From: Corynebacterium curieae
GTDB lineage: Bacteria; Actinomycetota; Actinomycetes; Mycobacteriales; Mycobacteriaceae
DNA: 64,000 bases
Assembly (NCBI RefSeq): GCF_027570035.1
Contig: NZ_JAKMUU010000004.1
Coordinates: forward strand, 221,651-285,650
Direction of reading: 5' to 3'
Shown: piece after piece, positions 1 to 8,046 of the stretch
Numbering within the stretch: position 1 is the stretch's first letter
Layout of the letters: every line of letters starts with the position of its first letter
Made by a program: the position numbers and the translations under genes
Notes under the pieces: generated by a model
Seen by the model: the letters and a program-made list of their open reading frames with translations, nothing else
Databases searched by the model: none
Told to the model about the DNA's origin: nothing

Positions 1-1158
1 TGCGGGCACAGGGAGTTGTTGATCTATGTAGCCCGAGCCGACCGCGAGCAGCGAGGTGGCCGGCTTTGTCCCTAAAACTCGCTCGATGGTGTGATCGCCG
101 CGCTGTAGTCCCTCATAAGTAAGAAAGGGATCATTTGCCTTGGCCACAGCTGAAGCATTGGCGTTGGCCCAGGGCATGGACATAAAGCAATCTAGCTCCC
201 GCAAGCGATTGAGCCAGCGGGCGGCATCCTCTTTGCCAGTGCCGGGTTCGAGGTGCACATCGTCATTATTAGTGAACCAGGAATCGCGCAGGCGCTTTGG
301 CCGCTCAGCTTGGGATGAGCGGGCGGAGCCCACCTTATAGCCCTCCGCCATGCGGCTGACCGTGTCTAAGAGGGCAGGATCGATGGCTACGCAGGCCGCC
401 CCGCGCAGATCATGGTCGGCATAAGTGCTGACTAAGCGGTCGAGGCGGCCGCCCTCCGCCAATTCGGCGGCTAGCTTATCGGAGGAGAGGATAAGGTCCT
501 CTCCCCCAGTGCCACCAGGTACCGAGTCGATATCGGCGCTGATGGGATAAACCACGCTGAGATCGTGGGGTTTGGGGTCCGAGGGGGCATCGCCAAGCGC
601 CGGCTTCTTCCCTTTTACCTGGCCTACCAGGCGCTCTTCTGCAAAGCTGACTGCTTCGCCGCCGACGGTGCCGGTGAGGGTAAAAAGCAGCGGATAGGCT
701 CCGGGCTCCTCAATCGCCAAGGTCTGCTCGCCGTGCAAGGAGGTGGGAACCTGGAAGGTAACCTCGCGGGATTCGCCCGGTTGCAACGGCGCGGTGGTGG
801 TGCTGGGGCCGTAATACGGAAACTCGCCGGTGGCCAGCTGCGTGCGGGCCTGCGCGGTATCCTCAACAGCATCGCCGCGGCGGCTGGTGAGCTGGAGATC
901 CTCCATGGCCTCATCGGTGGGATTGTGCACCCGAAAGGTAAGTTTCAAATCTTGGTCCACGGCGAAGGGCTCGGCCGCAATAAGATCGAGGTTGGCCCGC
1001 TCCGGACCGCGCGCGCCCAACCACGCCTGGATATCCTGCGGTTTTTCCGCGGCAGAATCCATTTGTGCCGCTGCATTCGGCAGCGGTAGGCACAAGCCCC
1101 ACCCCGCTACCGCCACGCAGCCGCCCACGGCTGCCCAAGACTTCAGGCGTTGGCGCAT
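1..1158 (-). CDS. DUF6049 family secreted/membrane protein, 3' end beyond window
   Basis: About 386 N-terminal residues are readable. They start at an ATG that overlaps the last base of the upstream Nudix stop codon (TAATG). Residues 1-31 look like a signal peptide: basic MRQRLK, a hydrophobic core, then an Ala-rich cleavage region. The mature part begins with a beta-rich region (residues about 55-170, including the FRVHNPTDEA stretch), as in the actinobacterial DUF6049 proteins encoded between mutT4 and murJ (Rv3909-type). The stop codon and the expected C-terminal membrane segment lie outside the window. The function is unknown; the location next to murJ in relatives suggests an envelope role, which is inference. 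The junction implies co-transcription and translational coupling with the Nudix gene. Confidence 0.8.
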   Translation of the reverse strand, partial: MRQRLKSWAAVGGCVAVAGWGLCLPLPNAAAQMDSAAEKPQDIQAWLGARGPERANLDLIAAEPFAVDQDLKLTFRVHNPTDEAMEDLQLTSRRGDAVEDTAQARTQLATGEFPYYGPSTTTAPLQPGESREVTFQVPTSLHGEQTLAIEEPGAYPLLFTLTGTVGGEAVSFAEERLVGQVKGKKPALGDAPSDPKPHDLSVVYPISADIDSVPGGTGGEDLILSSDKLAAELAEGGRLDRLVSTYADHDLRGAACVAIDPALLDTVSRMAEGYKVGSARSSQAERPKRLRDSWFTNNDDVHLEPGTGKEDAARWLNRLRELDCFMSMPWANANASAVAKANDPFLTYEGLQRGDHTIERVLGTKPATSLLAVGSGYIDQQLPVPA

Positions 1159-1811
1159 TACCGTGGGGTCACTTTCCCCGCGGCGGCTTCCTTTCGTGCG
1201 AGATCGGGAAGGAGATCGTGCGCGATGCGCGCCAGCTTGCGCTCATCGGCGTAGGCTAAATGCTCGATGAGCTCGGAAACTGGGATCCACGAGACTTCGG
1301 TGACCTCCGGATCCTCATCGTTCATAATGCCGTCCACAAAACGCAACAGGTGGTGGTGGACGGTTTTATGGATACGCACCCCATCGGAGACGAACCAATA
1401 ATCAATCACGCCGAGGTCTGCAAACACCTCGCCAAAAATGCCTGTTTCTTCCCATACCTCGCGCTCGGCGGTGACTTCCTTGGCCTCGCCATTTTCCACG
1501 TGGCCTTTGGGCATGGACCATAGCAGGCGCCCGCGGCGGTCGAGGCGGCCGATGAGCGCCACATAGAGCCGGGAAAGATCCACCTGGCCATTGGCATCAA
1601 CGCACTCTGCCAAACCCGAAACAACCAGTCCGCCCGCGGAGGTTTCATCGCGCGTCTCCATGGCCGTGGATTGGCCATTACCACCGCGGTAGGGCTTGCG
1701 CTGCTGATTAGTGCGACGCGCGCGATTATCCGGCCGGCGGCGCCGCCTGCGCCGAGACCGGTTGCGGTTGCGGCCGCCTCCTTTGGAGTGGCCTTGTTCT
1801 TGGTTAGTCAT
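1158..1811 (-). CDS. Nudix hydrolase, MutT4-like, with Arg-rich N-terminus
   Basis: 217 residues. The Nudix box (GX5EX7REUXEEXGU) is complete at about residues 103-125, starting GHVENGE and ending with EETGI, so metal-dependent hydrolysis of a nucleoside diphosphate derivative is expected; the substrate cannot be read. Residues 10-32 are very Arg-rich, as in mycobacterial MutT4, whose gene also neighbours pcnA. I chose the ATG at 1811 over a TTG three codons upstream because a TACGAT -10 hexamer lies 8 nt before the ATG, fitting a leaderless start. It is divergent from pcnA with only 28 bp between starts, and overlaps the DUF6049 start by one base. Confidence 0.88.
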   Translation of the reverse strand: MTNQEQGHSKGGGRNRNRSRRRRRRRPDNRARRTNQQRKPYRGGNGQSTAMETRDETSAGGLVVSGLAECVDANGQVDLSRLYVALIGRLDRRGRLLWSMPKGHVENGEAKEVTAEREVWEETGIFGEVFADLGVIDYWFVSDGVRIHKTVHHHLLRFVDGIMNDEDPEVTEVSWIPVSELIEHLAYADERKLARIAHDLLPDLARKEAAAGKVTPR

Positions 1812-1819
1812 CGCTGCCA

Positions 1820-1832
1820 ATCGTAGTAGACT
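1820..1832. promoter_or_regulatory. Back-to-back leaderless -10 elements for Nudix gene and pcnA
   Basis: On the minus strand TACGAT (1820-1825) lies 8 nt before the Nudix ATG. On the plus strand TAGACT (1827-1832) lies 7 nt before the pcnA GTG. Both fit the corynebacterial TANNNT -10 with transcription starting at or next to the start codon. The whole divergent intergenic region is 28 bp, so each -35 region would lie inside the opposite coding sequence. The two polymerases would compete for the same DNA. This is sequence inference only. Confidence 0.6.
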
Positions 1833-1839
1833 CTCACCC

Positions 1840-3276
1840 GTGAATTTTCAGGACACTCAGCTAATTGGCGTTCTTGCCCGCGCGGAATCCACCGTCTCGT
1901 CCCTCAGTGGCCTGCTGGGCGGTCTGGTGGAGAAATTCGCCGCACGCGGCTATTCGCTTTACCTTGTGGGCGGCTCTGTGCGCGATGCGCTTTTGGGCCG
2001 CTTGGGAAATGACCTGGACTTTACTACCCCAGCCCGGCCTGAGGAGGTTAAGGAAATCCTAGATGAGTGGGCCGAAACCGTGTGGGATACCGGCATCGAC
2101 TTCGGTACCGTCTCCGCGGCCTATAAGGGTCAGCAGATCGAGATCACCACTTTCCGCTCCGATTCTTATGATGGCCAGTCCCGCAACCCTGAGGTGGTTT
2201 ATGGCGATACCTTGGAGGGCGACCTCGTGCGGCGTGACTTCAAGGTCAATGCGATGGCCATTGAGCTGCTTGCCGACGCCACCTTTAAGTTCCACGATCC
2301 CCTCCACGGCCTCCAGGACGTGGCTGACCGAGTACTCGATACCCCGGATAAGCCGGAAATCTCCTTCCACGATGATCCCCTCCGCATGCTGCGCGCGGCC
2401 CGTTTTGCTTCCCAGCTGGAATTCCGCGTGGCCGATCGCGTGGTGGATGCCATGCGGGATATGGCTGGCGAAATCCAGCGCATCACCGTGGAGCGAGTGC
2501 AGGTGGAACTGGATAAGCTCATCTGCGGCACTGCCCCGTGGGATGGCATTGAACTGCTGGTCTCTACCGGCATCGCGGACTACATCTTCCCGGAGATCCC
2601 TGCGTTGCGCATGACCGCGGACGAACACGCGCAGCACAAGGACGTCTATGCCCACTCACTGAAAGTGCTCAGCCAGGCCATGGACCAGGAAGAAGATGGT
2701 CCAGACCTCGTCCTGCGCTGGGCGGCGCTACTACACGATATTGGCAAGCCGGATACCTTTGATAACACCGATGGCAAGGTATCCTTCCACCACCACGAGG
2801 TGGTGGGCGCCAAGCTCGCCCGCAAGCGACTGCGGAAGTTGAAATACCCCAAAGCCACCACGGAGGCCATCGGCCAGCTGGTCTATCTGCATATGCGCTT
2901 CCACGGGTTTGGGGAAAATCAGTGGACGGATTCCGCCGTGCGCCGCTATGTCACTGATGCCGGCGATCTACTCCCCCGCCTGCACAAGCTGGTGCGTGCC
3001 GATTGCACCACCCGCAATGCGAAAAAGGCTCGCCGCCTCCAGCGCACCTACGATCAGCTCGAGGAGCGTATTGAAGAGATCGGCCGCAAGGAGGACCTAG
3101 CCCGCGTGCGCCCCGACCTCGATGGCAATGAGATCATGGAAATCCTGGGTCTTAAGCCCGGCCCCGAGGTGGGCCAGGCATGGTCTTATCTCAAGGAGTT
3201 GCGTCTGGAGCATGGCCCCCTCGAGCGCGAGGAAGCGATTGCGAAGTTGCGCGAGTGGTGGGATTCTAAACAGTGA
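1840..3276 (+). CDS. pcnA: CCA tRNA nucleotidyltransferase
   Basis: 478 residues from the GTG at 1840. The class II nucleotidyltransferase signature is GGSVRD (about 44-49) followed by the catalytic DLD (58-60). Downstream is the RNA-binding '[18 protein letters not shown]' region and an HD domain with the His-Asp pair at about 299-300 (LLHDIGKP). The enzyme adds or repairs the 3' CCA of tRNAs in the cytoplasm. An upstream extension is open in frame but overlaps the Nudix gene and lacks features. The TAGACT hexamer 7 nt before the GTG supports a leaderless start. It is coupled to yqgE by a TGATG junction. The neighbourhood (MutT4-like, DUF6049) matches other Mycobacteriales. Confidence 0.95.
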   Translation: MNFQDTQLIGVLARAESTVSSLSGLLGGLVEKFAARGYSLYLVGGSVRDALLGRLGNDLDFTTPARPEEVKEILDEWAETVWDTGIDFGTVSAAYKGQQIEITTFRSDSYDGQSRNPEVVYGDTLEGDLVRRDFKVNAMAIELLADATFKFHDPLHGLQDVADRVLDTPDKPEISFHDDPLRMLRAARFASQLEFRVADRVVDAMRDMAGEIQRITVERVQVELDKLICGTAPWDGIELLVSTGIADYIFPEIPALRMTADEHAQHKDVYAHSLKVLSQAMDQEEDGPDLVLRWAALLHDIGKPDTFDNTDGKVSFHHHEVVGAKLARKRLRKLKYPKATTEAIGQLVYLHMRFHGFGENQWTDSAVRRYVTDAGDLLPRLHKLVRADCTTRNAKKARRLQRTYDQLEERIEEIGRKEDLARVRPDLDGNEIMEILGLKPGPEVGQAWSYLKELRLEHGPLEREEAIAKLREWWDSKQ

Positions 3277-3872
3277 TGTTTGCCGATAGATTATTCAACG
3301 CCCTCGAGCGCAATGACCCTGCCCCCGGCCAGCTGCTCATCGCTTCTCCGGGGATGCTTTCGCCGGAATTCGCCCGTTCCGTCATCCTGGTCATCGAACA
3401 CAATGACATGATGACCTTCGGCGTGGATCTGACCAAGCGTTCCGAGGTGGCCATATTCAATGTGCTGCCGGAATGGCTCCCAGTCGTAGCTAAGCCGCAG
3501 GCGCTATATATCGGTGGTCCTCTTAATCAGCAATCCGTGGTGGGGCTCGCGCAGACCAAACAGGGCGTAGATCCGGAAAAGCACGATCGCCTCACCCGCC
3601 TTGCTCCACGTCTGGCTCATGTGGATCTGCGCGCGGAGCCGGAAGAGATCGAACCACTGGTTTCCGGTATGCGCATGTTTGCCGGCTATGCCGAGTGGGG
3701 CCCGGGCCAGCTAGAAGAGGAAATCGAGGCCGGCGAATGGTTCGTCTCGCCCGCTTTGGCCCAAGACGTTATCACGCCGGGCGCAGCCGATCTTTGGGCC
3801 GACGTTATGAAGCGTCAGCCCATGCCGCTGCCGCTTTACTCCACTTACCCGGTCAACGTGGAAGACAATTAA
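3276..3872 (+). CDS. YqgE/AlgH family protein (UPF0301)
   Basis: 198 residues beginning [13 protein letters not shown]. It closely resembles the corynebacterial UPF0301/YqgE proteins across its length, including FARSVILVIEH near the N-terminus, ALYIGGPLNQQSVVGL in the middle, and the C-terminal RQPMPLPLYSTYPVNV. The biochemical function of the family is not established. The ATG shares its A with the pcnA TGA (TGATG), so translation is probably coupled. A GTG one codon upstream is possible but breaks this junction. Confidence 0.9.
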   Translation: MFADRLFNALERNDPAPGQLLIASPGMLSPEFARSVILVIEHNDMMTFGVDLTKRSEVAIFNVLPEWLPVVAKPQALYIGGPLNQQSVVGLAQTKQGVDPEKHDRLTRLAPRLAHVDLRAEPEEIEPLVSGMRMFAGYAEWGPGQLEEEIEAGEWFVSPALAQDVITPGAADLWADVMKRQPMPLPLYSTYPVNVEDN

Positions 3873-3898
3873 TTCCTATCGCGCTGCAGGCGGTGGGC

Positions 3899-3904
3899 TA
3901 GACT
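3899..3904 (+). promoter_or_regulatory. Probable leaderless -10 of the azlCD pair
   Basis: TAGACT at 3899-3904 lies exactly 7 nt before the azlC ATG, the same hexamer and spacing as at pcnA. There is no Shine-Dalgarno sequence in the 39 bp after yqgE. A leaderless transcript for azlCD, separate from pcnA-yqgE, is inferred. Confidence 0.55.
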
Positions 3905-3911
3905 AGCCCGC

Positions 3912-4640
3912 ATGCGCGCGGATATTTCTCAAGGATTACGGGATACATGGGCCGCCGCTATCGGCCTTATTCCCCTCGGCCTAGCTTTCGGCCTGCTCAT
4001 GGTCCAATCCGGCTTCAGCTGGTGGTGGACACCGATTTTCTCCCTCGTCATCTACGCCGGCTCCATGGAATTCTTGGCCATTTCCATGGTCACTGGTGGG
4101 GCTACCGCCCTTACCTCGCTGGTTACTGGATTCATGGTGAACTTTCGCCATATTTTCTATGGACTCACCTTCCCCCGGCATCGCATTTACTCACGGGTGG
4201 GCAGGGCTTATTCCACTTATGCGCTTACCGACGAAACCTATGCCATCGTCTCCTCTCTCCCCACCGATGATCGACCGAGCGGAACGCGCATCCTCACCAT
4301 CCAAATCTTTTGCCAAGCTCTGTGGATAGGAGGCGGCATCGTCGGTGCCCTTGCCGGTCAGGTAATCCCTTCTTCCATACAGGGCATGGAATTCGCGCTC
4401 GTGGCGCTCTTTGTTGTTTTGGCAATGGATTCTTTCCGCAATAATCAGGATTACTCTCTGCCGTTAAGCGCGGCGGTCTTGGGCATTTTTGCTGCCGCCT
4501 TTGCCCCAGGACAACTCCTCATGGCGGCGCTTAGCGCCTACTTCTTATTGCTAATTATCCGCTACCTGTCCCCGCGCGTCGACACCTTCCTCAGGCTGCG
4601 CCGCCCCGTGCACCGTGCGAATTCCAAGGAGTACCGCTAA
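3912..4640 (+). CDS. AzlC/BrnF-family branched-chain amino acid exporter, large subunit
   Basis: 242 residues, strongly hydrophobic. The AzlC hallmarks are an early GLIPLGLAFGLLM helix, the YAGSMEFLAISMV segment and NFRHIFYGL. It aligns by eye with C. glutamicum BrnF (WWWTPIFSLVIYAGSMEFL against WWAAPLFSGLIFAGSTEML). With the adjacent small subunit it would form a two-component secondary exporter for branched-chain amino acids and methionine in the cytoplasmic membrane. The actual substrate is inferred from family only. No lrp-type regulator lies beside it. The stop overlaps the azlD start (TAATG). Confidence 0.85.
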   Translation: MRADISQGLRDTWAAAIGLIPLGLAFGLLMVQSGFSWWWTPIFSLVIYAGSMEFLAISMVTGGATALTSLVTGFMVNFRHIFYGLTFPRHRIYSRVGRAYSTYALTDETYAIVSSLPTDDRPSGTRILTIQIFCQALWIGGGIVGALAGQVIPSSIQGMEFALVALFVVLAMDSFRNNQDYSLPLSAAVLGIFAAAFAPGQLLMAALSAYFLLLIIRYLSPRVDTFLRLRRPVHRANSKEYR

Positions 4641-4972
4641 TGCCCGCTGGAGTATCACTCGCTGCGATAGCCACGGTACTGATCCCCGTTGGGATTATCA
4701 CCGTTGTGCTGCGCCAGCTTCCCTTCTCCTTTGTGAAATGGATGAAGGACAGCGAGTTTTTCTCATTGCTCGGTTTGATGATGCCAGTGGGTGTCATGAC
4801 GATTCTGGTGGTCTATACCGTTCACGGGCAGGCTGGCGCCCCCGGTGGCATCTGGGCGGCTTTACTCGGCGTGCTCGTTACCTTTTTACTCCACCTGTGG
4901 AAGCGCGAGTCAGCGCTGTCCATCTTTGGCGGGACCGCCTTCTACATGCTCCTCGTCAACGTAGTCTTTTAG
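4640..4972 (+). CDS. AzlD/BrnE-family exporter small subunit
   Basis: 110 residues with about four hydrophobic segments. The segment with Gly-Ile-Ile-Thr-Val-Val-Leu-Arg near residue 20 and the loop FVKWMKDSEF are typical of AzlD, which partners AzlC. The length is that of BrnE (about 108). The start shares a base with the azlC stop, so translation is coupled. The two subunits together form the exporter. Confidence 0.82.
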   Translation: MPAGVSLAAIATVLIPVGIITVVLRQLPFSFVKWMKDSEFFSLLGLMMPVGVMTILVVYTVHGQAGAPGGIWAALLGVLVTFLLHLWKRESALSIFGGTAFYMLLVNVVF

Positions 4973-4984
4973 TCTCCGCAGTTC

Positions 4985-5293
4985 CTATAGCCCGAACTTG
5001 GCGGTGGCTTCGGACCAGAGGGCGTCGAACCGAGACTGGTCCACGTACTGCGCGTTAATGTCTGGGAAGTCATCATAAGTGTCTGGGTGTGGAACGACTT
5101 CTTGCGGCTGATCAACGTTTCCCGTGGAACTATGTGGCGTCGCCACTCCGACGATGGCATCCGATGGATCCAGGGCAATCATGCGCACCATGCGACAGTT
5201 GCGGGCATCTTGTTCTTCCATCTCCGCCATATGGATCGCAGAGCCTACCCCAGGCACATTCAGTTCGGTCCGTATGTATAGGTAATTCGTCAT
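4985..5293 (-). CDS. Conserved hypothetical protein, 102 aa
   Basis: A small acidic soluble protein with no signal peptide or membrane segment. It begins MTNYLYIRTELNVPG, and the N-terminal beta/alpha pattern (YIRTEL...EMEEQDARNCRMVRMI) faintly recalls small immunity-like DUF6881 proteins, but this is too weak for an assignment. It is convergent with azlD (12 bp apart) and downstream of the SBF-like transporter gene on the same strand (15 bp gap), so it may be transcribed with it. Function unknown. Confidence 0.6.
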   Translation of the reverse strand: MTNYLYIRTELNVPGVGSAIHMAEMEEQDARNCRMVRMIALDPSDAIVGVATPHSSTGNVDQPQEVVPHPDTYDDFPDINAQYVDQSRFDALWSEATAKFGL

Positions 5294-5308
5294 GGCACCT
5301 AAGTGTAG

Positions 5309-6274
5309 CTACGGCGTGGAGCGTTGAGCGTACCGGGCCGCTAGCCATGAGCACATCATCAGTTGGACTTGGTGGTAAATCATCAAAGGAAGGATTAGTA
5401 GGCCAAGGGACGCTCCACCAGAGGAAAAAATGACTGAGGCCATCGGGAGTCCAGTAGCCAAAGACTTCTTTGAACCACAAAACTCAATCGCGATAATATC
5501 TGCGCGGCTAAATCCTAGCTTTTGGCTCACCTTTTTAGTCAGCCACAGCATAAATGCGACGAAAGCTGCCGCGAACCCTACTAGGAAAGCTAATTCCCAC
5601 ATGGAGATGGACGTCCAAATTCCGTCCACTACCCCTTTGGAGAAGGCGGAATAAACAACCATCGCGATGGATCCGCGGTCTACTACCTTGGTGGCCTTGC
5701 TTTGGGCGATCTTTCCTATCCAACGCCGTGAGAGCTGTCCCAGAACGAAGGGTGCCAACAGTAACAGGGCGATTTCTCCAAATACGGAAGTATCGATGTG
5801 GATCCCTCCCCCAGTTCCCATCAGGAGCATGACGAGAAGCGGCGTGATAATGACGCCCACCAAGTTGGAGGCAGAGGCTGAGACTATTGCACCGGCCACG
5901 TTTCCCTTCGCAATCGAGGTAAAAGCAACCGAGGACTGCACTGTGGACGGAACTAACGTGAGAAATAAAATGCCTAGGTACATGTCGTGCGACACGACTG
6001 CAGTAAGTGGGCGCAGCGCGATACCAATGAGCGGATAGACCACGAAGGTAAATGCCAGGATGGTCAGGTGCAGGCGCCAGTGCTTTAGTCCGTTGAGGGC
6101 CTCTTGAGTGGATAACCTAGCTCCATACAGAAAGAAGAGAACCGCAATCGCTACGTTCGTCAGTTTGCCGAATATTTCGGCAAAATTTCCCCTAGCCGGT
6201 GCGAGAACCGCAATGATGACTGCGAGAATGATGAGGACAATGAGCGGGTCGGGCTTTTTTAGGCGCTGCAGCAT
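5309..6274 (-). CDS. SBF-like (bile acid:Na+ symporter superfamily) membrane transporter
   Basis: 321 residues with roughly 9-10 hydrophobic helices. The order is that of the SBF-like CPA transporter family (PF13593/YfeH-type): FLYGARLSTQEAL early, LFLTLVPSTVQSSVAFTSIAKGN in the middle, and EFCGSKKSLATGLPMA near the C-terminus. The substrate is unknown. I chose the ATG at 6274 because TACACT (6281-6286) lies 6 nt upstream. An in-frame extension to 6349 would run into the parS palindrome and adds a poorly conserved basic tail. Export or uptake of an organic anion is a family-level guess. Confidence 0.82.
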   Translation of the reverse strand: MLQRLKKPDPLIVLIILAVIIAVLAPARGNFAEIFGKLTNVAIAVLFFLYGARLSTQEALNGLKHWRLHLTILAFTFVVYPLIGIALRPLTAVVSHDMYLGILFLTLVPSTVQSSVAFTSIAKGNVAGAIVSASASNLVGVIITPLLVMLLMGTGGGIHIDTSVFGEIALLLLAPFVLGQLSRRWIGKIAQSKATKVVDRGSIAMVVYSAFSKGVVDGIWTSISMWELAFLVGFAAAFVAFMLWLTKKVSQKLGFSRADIIAIEFCGSKKSLATGLPMASVIFSSGGASLGLLILPLMIYHQVQLMMCSWLAARYAQRSTP

Positions 6275-6336
6275 GCTAAGAGTGTAGACCCGTCTTCGCC
6301 CCACCCGCATGAAAAACGCGGCGCGCACAATGTAAT

Positions 6337-6362
6337 GGCCTGGTTTCACGTGAAACCAGGCC
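6337..6362. other. parS: parS site 1, within a 26-bp perfect palindrome
   Basis: The 14-mer GTTTCACGTGAAAC lies at 6343-6356 and is embedded in a perfect 26-bp palindrome with GGCCTG/CAGGCC flanks. This is the bacterial chromosomal parS core bound by ParB. It lies between the Rieske gene stop and the transporter start. No U-run follows, so it is not an obvious terminator. Confidence 0.9.
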
Positions 6363-6371
6363 GGGGAGCGT

Positions 6372-6737
6372 TTAGGCGGTAGTGACGTTTGAACCGTCTT
6401 GTTTTACTTCGTATTCCTCCAACGGGTCACGGCCAGGGCCGGAGATGACGCTCCCGTCGCTGAGGTTATAGGACGTGTTATGCGCAGTGCAGGTCGCTGT
6501 CATGCCTTCAATCTCGGTGATCGGATTGCGTTGGTGGGGGCATGTTTGGGAATAGGCCTTAAACTCCCCTTCTTTAGGCTGGGTAAAGATAACTCCATCC
6601 ACAATTTTTGCAGAGCCAATCGGAATATCGGTTGCAGCGATCTCCGCGGACGGTGTTGAGCCGCAAGCCGCCGCGTAAACGCCTGCGAAAGTCGTTGCGG
6701 TTCCGAGCAAAAACATTCGGCGCGAGCACATAGTCAT
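6372..6737 (-). CDS. Tat-exported Rieske [2Fe-2S] lipoprotein
   Basis: 121 residues. The N-terminus has a twin-arginine signal (SRRMFLLG) and a lipobox ending AAAC at about residues 22-25, so export through Tat and lipidation on the outer face of the membrane are likely. The Rieske cluster ligands are present: TCPHQ (Cys-x-His) and ATCTAH (Cys-x2-His), about 17 residues apart. The protein is just the fold, with no catalytic domain, so it should be an electron carrier; its partner is not apparent. TAGAGT (6744-6749) 6 nt before the ATG suggests a leaderless mRNA. Confidence 0.85.
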   Translation of the reverse strand: MTMCSRRMFLLGTATTFAGVYAAACGSTPSAEIAATDIPIGSAKIVDGVIFTQPKEGEFKAYSQTCPHQRNPITEIEGMTATCTAHNTSYNLSDGSVISGPGRDPLEEYEVKQDGSNVTTA

Positions 6738-6801
6738 GCCTCTACTCTAGTCCGCTGTGGCCCCCTAATGTGAGCGAGTTAAGGTTTCGCCCAGGGTTTG
6801 A

Positions 6802-6815
6802 GTTTCACGTGAAAC
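6802..6815. other. parS: parS site 2 (intergenic)
   Basis: A perfect GTTTCACGTGAAAC between the Rieske gene and the small secreted-protein gene, 8 bp beyond the latter's stop. It is 446 bp from site 1. Confidence 0.9.
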
Positions 6816-6823
6816 ACAGTAGT

Positions 6824-7054
6824 TTAACCGGCTAGAACCCCTTCCCATGTTTCGGGAGAACCGTTAGAAGTTGGAGTGAGTTCGTAGGTGCCGGAGTCAA
6901 TACCCAAGTCGTTTACAATGGCACGTGCGGATAGCTGGGTCTGCGCTTCAGCGACGTTAGGAATTTCCTTATCGCCTTGCTCGGCATAGGCCCCAATGGC
7001 AAAGGTGGAGGCGGCGATGGCTGCGAGGGCGGTTCTTTTCTTCATGCGTTTCAT
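6824..7054 (-). CDS. Small secreted hypothetical protein
   Basis: 76 residues. A basic start (MKRMKKR) and the hydrophobic TALAAIAASTFAIGAYA end in an Ala-x-Ala-like site, a Sec signal peptide. The mature part is about 50 residues, has no cysteine, and carries a short conserved-looking stretch around LGIDSGTYELTP. An ATG at 7045 is an alternative start. The function is unknown. The parS site just downstream probably constrains the intergenic sequence, not the gene. Confidence 0.55.
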   Translation of the reverse strand: MKRMKKRTALAAIAASTFAIGAYAEQGDKEIPNVAEAQTQLSARAIVNDLGIDSGTYELTPTSNGSPETWEGVLAG

Positions 7055-7383
7055 TGTGCCCTTATTGTCGTGCTGGGCGCGTTGAGAAATGGAATGTTAG
7101 GAAAGCTATACGCAAGTTCTATCCTTATTCGCAGGAATTGCAATGAGGGGTTGCGCCAATAATGAATAAGAGCAATCATTGCTGTTTTCAATCGAAAACC
7201 TAGGAGGGTTAATTGTCAGTGACTAAATAGGAGGGACAAAGGTCATACGATTAATACCGTCACAGTGTCTAATATGAGGTTTCTTCCTAAGCAATGGAAT
7301 GTGGGACACAGCAGATAGAAGTATCCCCCTCCGGATGAAGATTGAAATTTCTCCGAAAGGGGTGAGTAGCGCAGTACTGTTTT
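7055..7383. other. 329-bp gene-free region
   Basis: I see no credible coding sequence. Two AGGAGGG Shine-Dalgarno-like words on the plus strand (about 7202 and 7230) are not followed by a usable start and open frame. A partly complementary pair, CCCCCTCCGG and CCGAAAGGGG (about 7325-7362), could form a hairpin at the 3' end of the SdpI-like gene but lacks a U-run. The base composition is more AT-rich than the genes. Confidence 0.5.
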
Positions 7384-7854
7384 CTACTTATCCGATTCAC
7401 GCGCCGCGTGGCGGAGAGCGTTGACATCGACTTGGGGAGTGGCTGTCTCGCCAGCTGCTTCCCCACTGCAGCCGTCCGAACCACAGTTGCAAGATTCCCC
7501 GCAACCTTCTTCATTAGCGTGTGCTTGTTCATAGAGAAAAGCGGCGCGCGACCCGAGATTGGATCCGATAGATAGGGCAAGAATCGCTGCAACGAAGGTC
7601 AGGGCTGGAATGAGCCACATCCACCCTTCAGCGCGCAGGGCGACTATCCCACCGAAAACCAGGCATACTCCGCTGAGAATCCAAAATGGTCCAGCAATGC
7701 GATGGGCATTGTCCCATGCCTCGCGGGATCTGCGAATTTCTTGTAGACGCAAGCCAATGTAGCTATTTCCGGGCAAGCGCCTAGTTGTAGCGAGGGTTCC
7801 CACAACGATGAGGAATACGGCGAGGACTAAAAATATGATTCCTACTGCGATCAT
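7384..7854 (-). CDS. SdpI family membrane protein with Cys-rich tail
   Basis: 156 residues. There are three hydrophobic segments (about 1-24, 55-75, 78-100). Between the first two is the SdpI/YhfL signature: RRLPGNSYIGLRL followed by an R(S)xEAWxxAHR motif. The family includes immunity and signalling proteins for the SdpC toxin, but most actinobacterial members are uncharacterised. After the last helix is a Cys-rich cluster (CGESCNCGSDGC, near 118-129) that could bind metal, which is unusual for the family as I know it. TAAACT (7861-7866) lies 6 nt before the ATG. Confidence 0.75.
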   Translation of the reverse strand: MIAVGIIFLVLAVFLIVVGTLATTRRLPGNSYIGLRLQEIRRSREAWDNAHRIAGPFWILSGVCLVFGGIVALRAEGWMWLIPALTFVAAILALSIGSNLGSRAAFLYEQAHANEEGCGESCNCGSDGCSGEAAGETATPQVDVNALRHAARESDK

Positions 7855-8046
7855 GTATTCAGTTTAACCTTGTAGCGCCTAGATAGAAATTGCCTCTGGG
7901 GTGAATGTTCTGACTATGCGATGTGTCGGGTAGTATGCCTTTAAGGTCGAGTGATAGATATTATCTCGGCTGTTGCCACTGCACAGCTTTGTTTCGTCTC
8001 GGTAGTTTTCACCCGAGGTGGAACACTCAACATTGATTGTAAGTAC

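Noticed and set aside
5108..5125. Further parS-like sequence GTTTCCCGTGGAAC
   Set aside because: It has two mismatches to the parS core, breaks the palindrome, and lies outside the cluster.
8000..8046. Riboswitch or T-box upstream of the DAACS symporter
   Set aside because: The 190-bp leader shows no T-box sequence, terminator pair or known riboswitch core.
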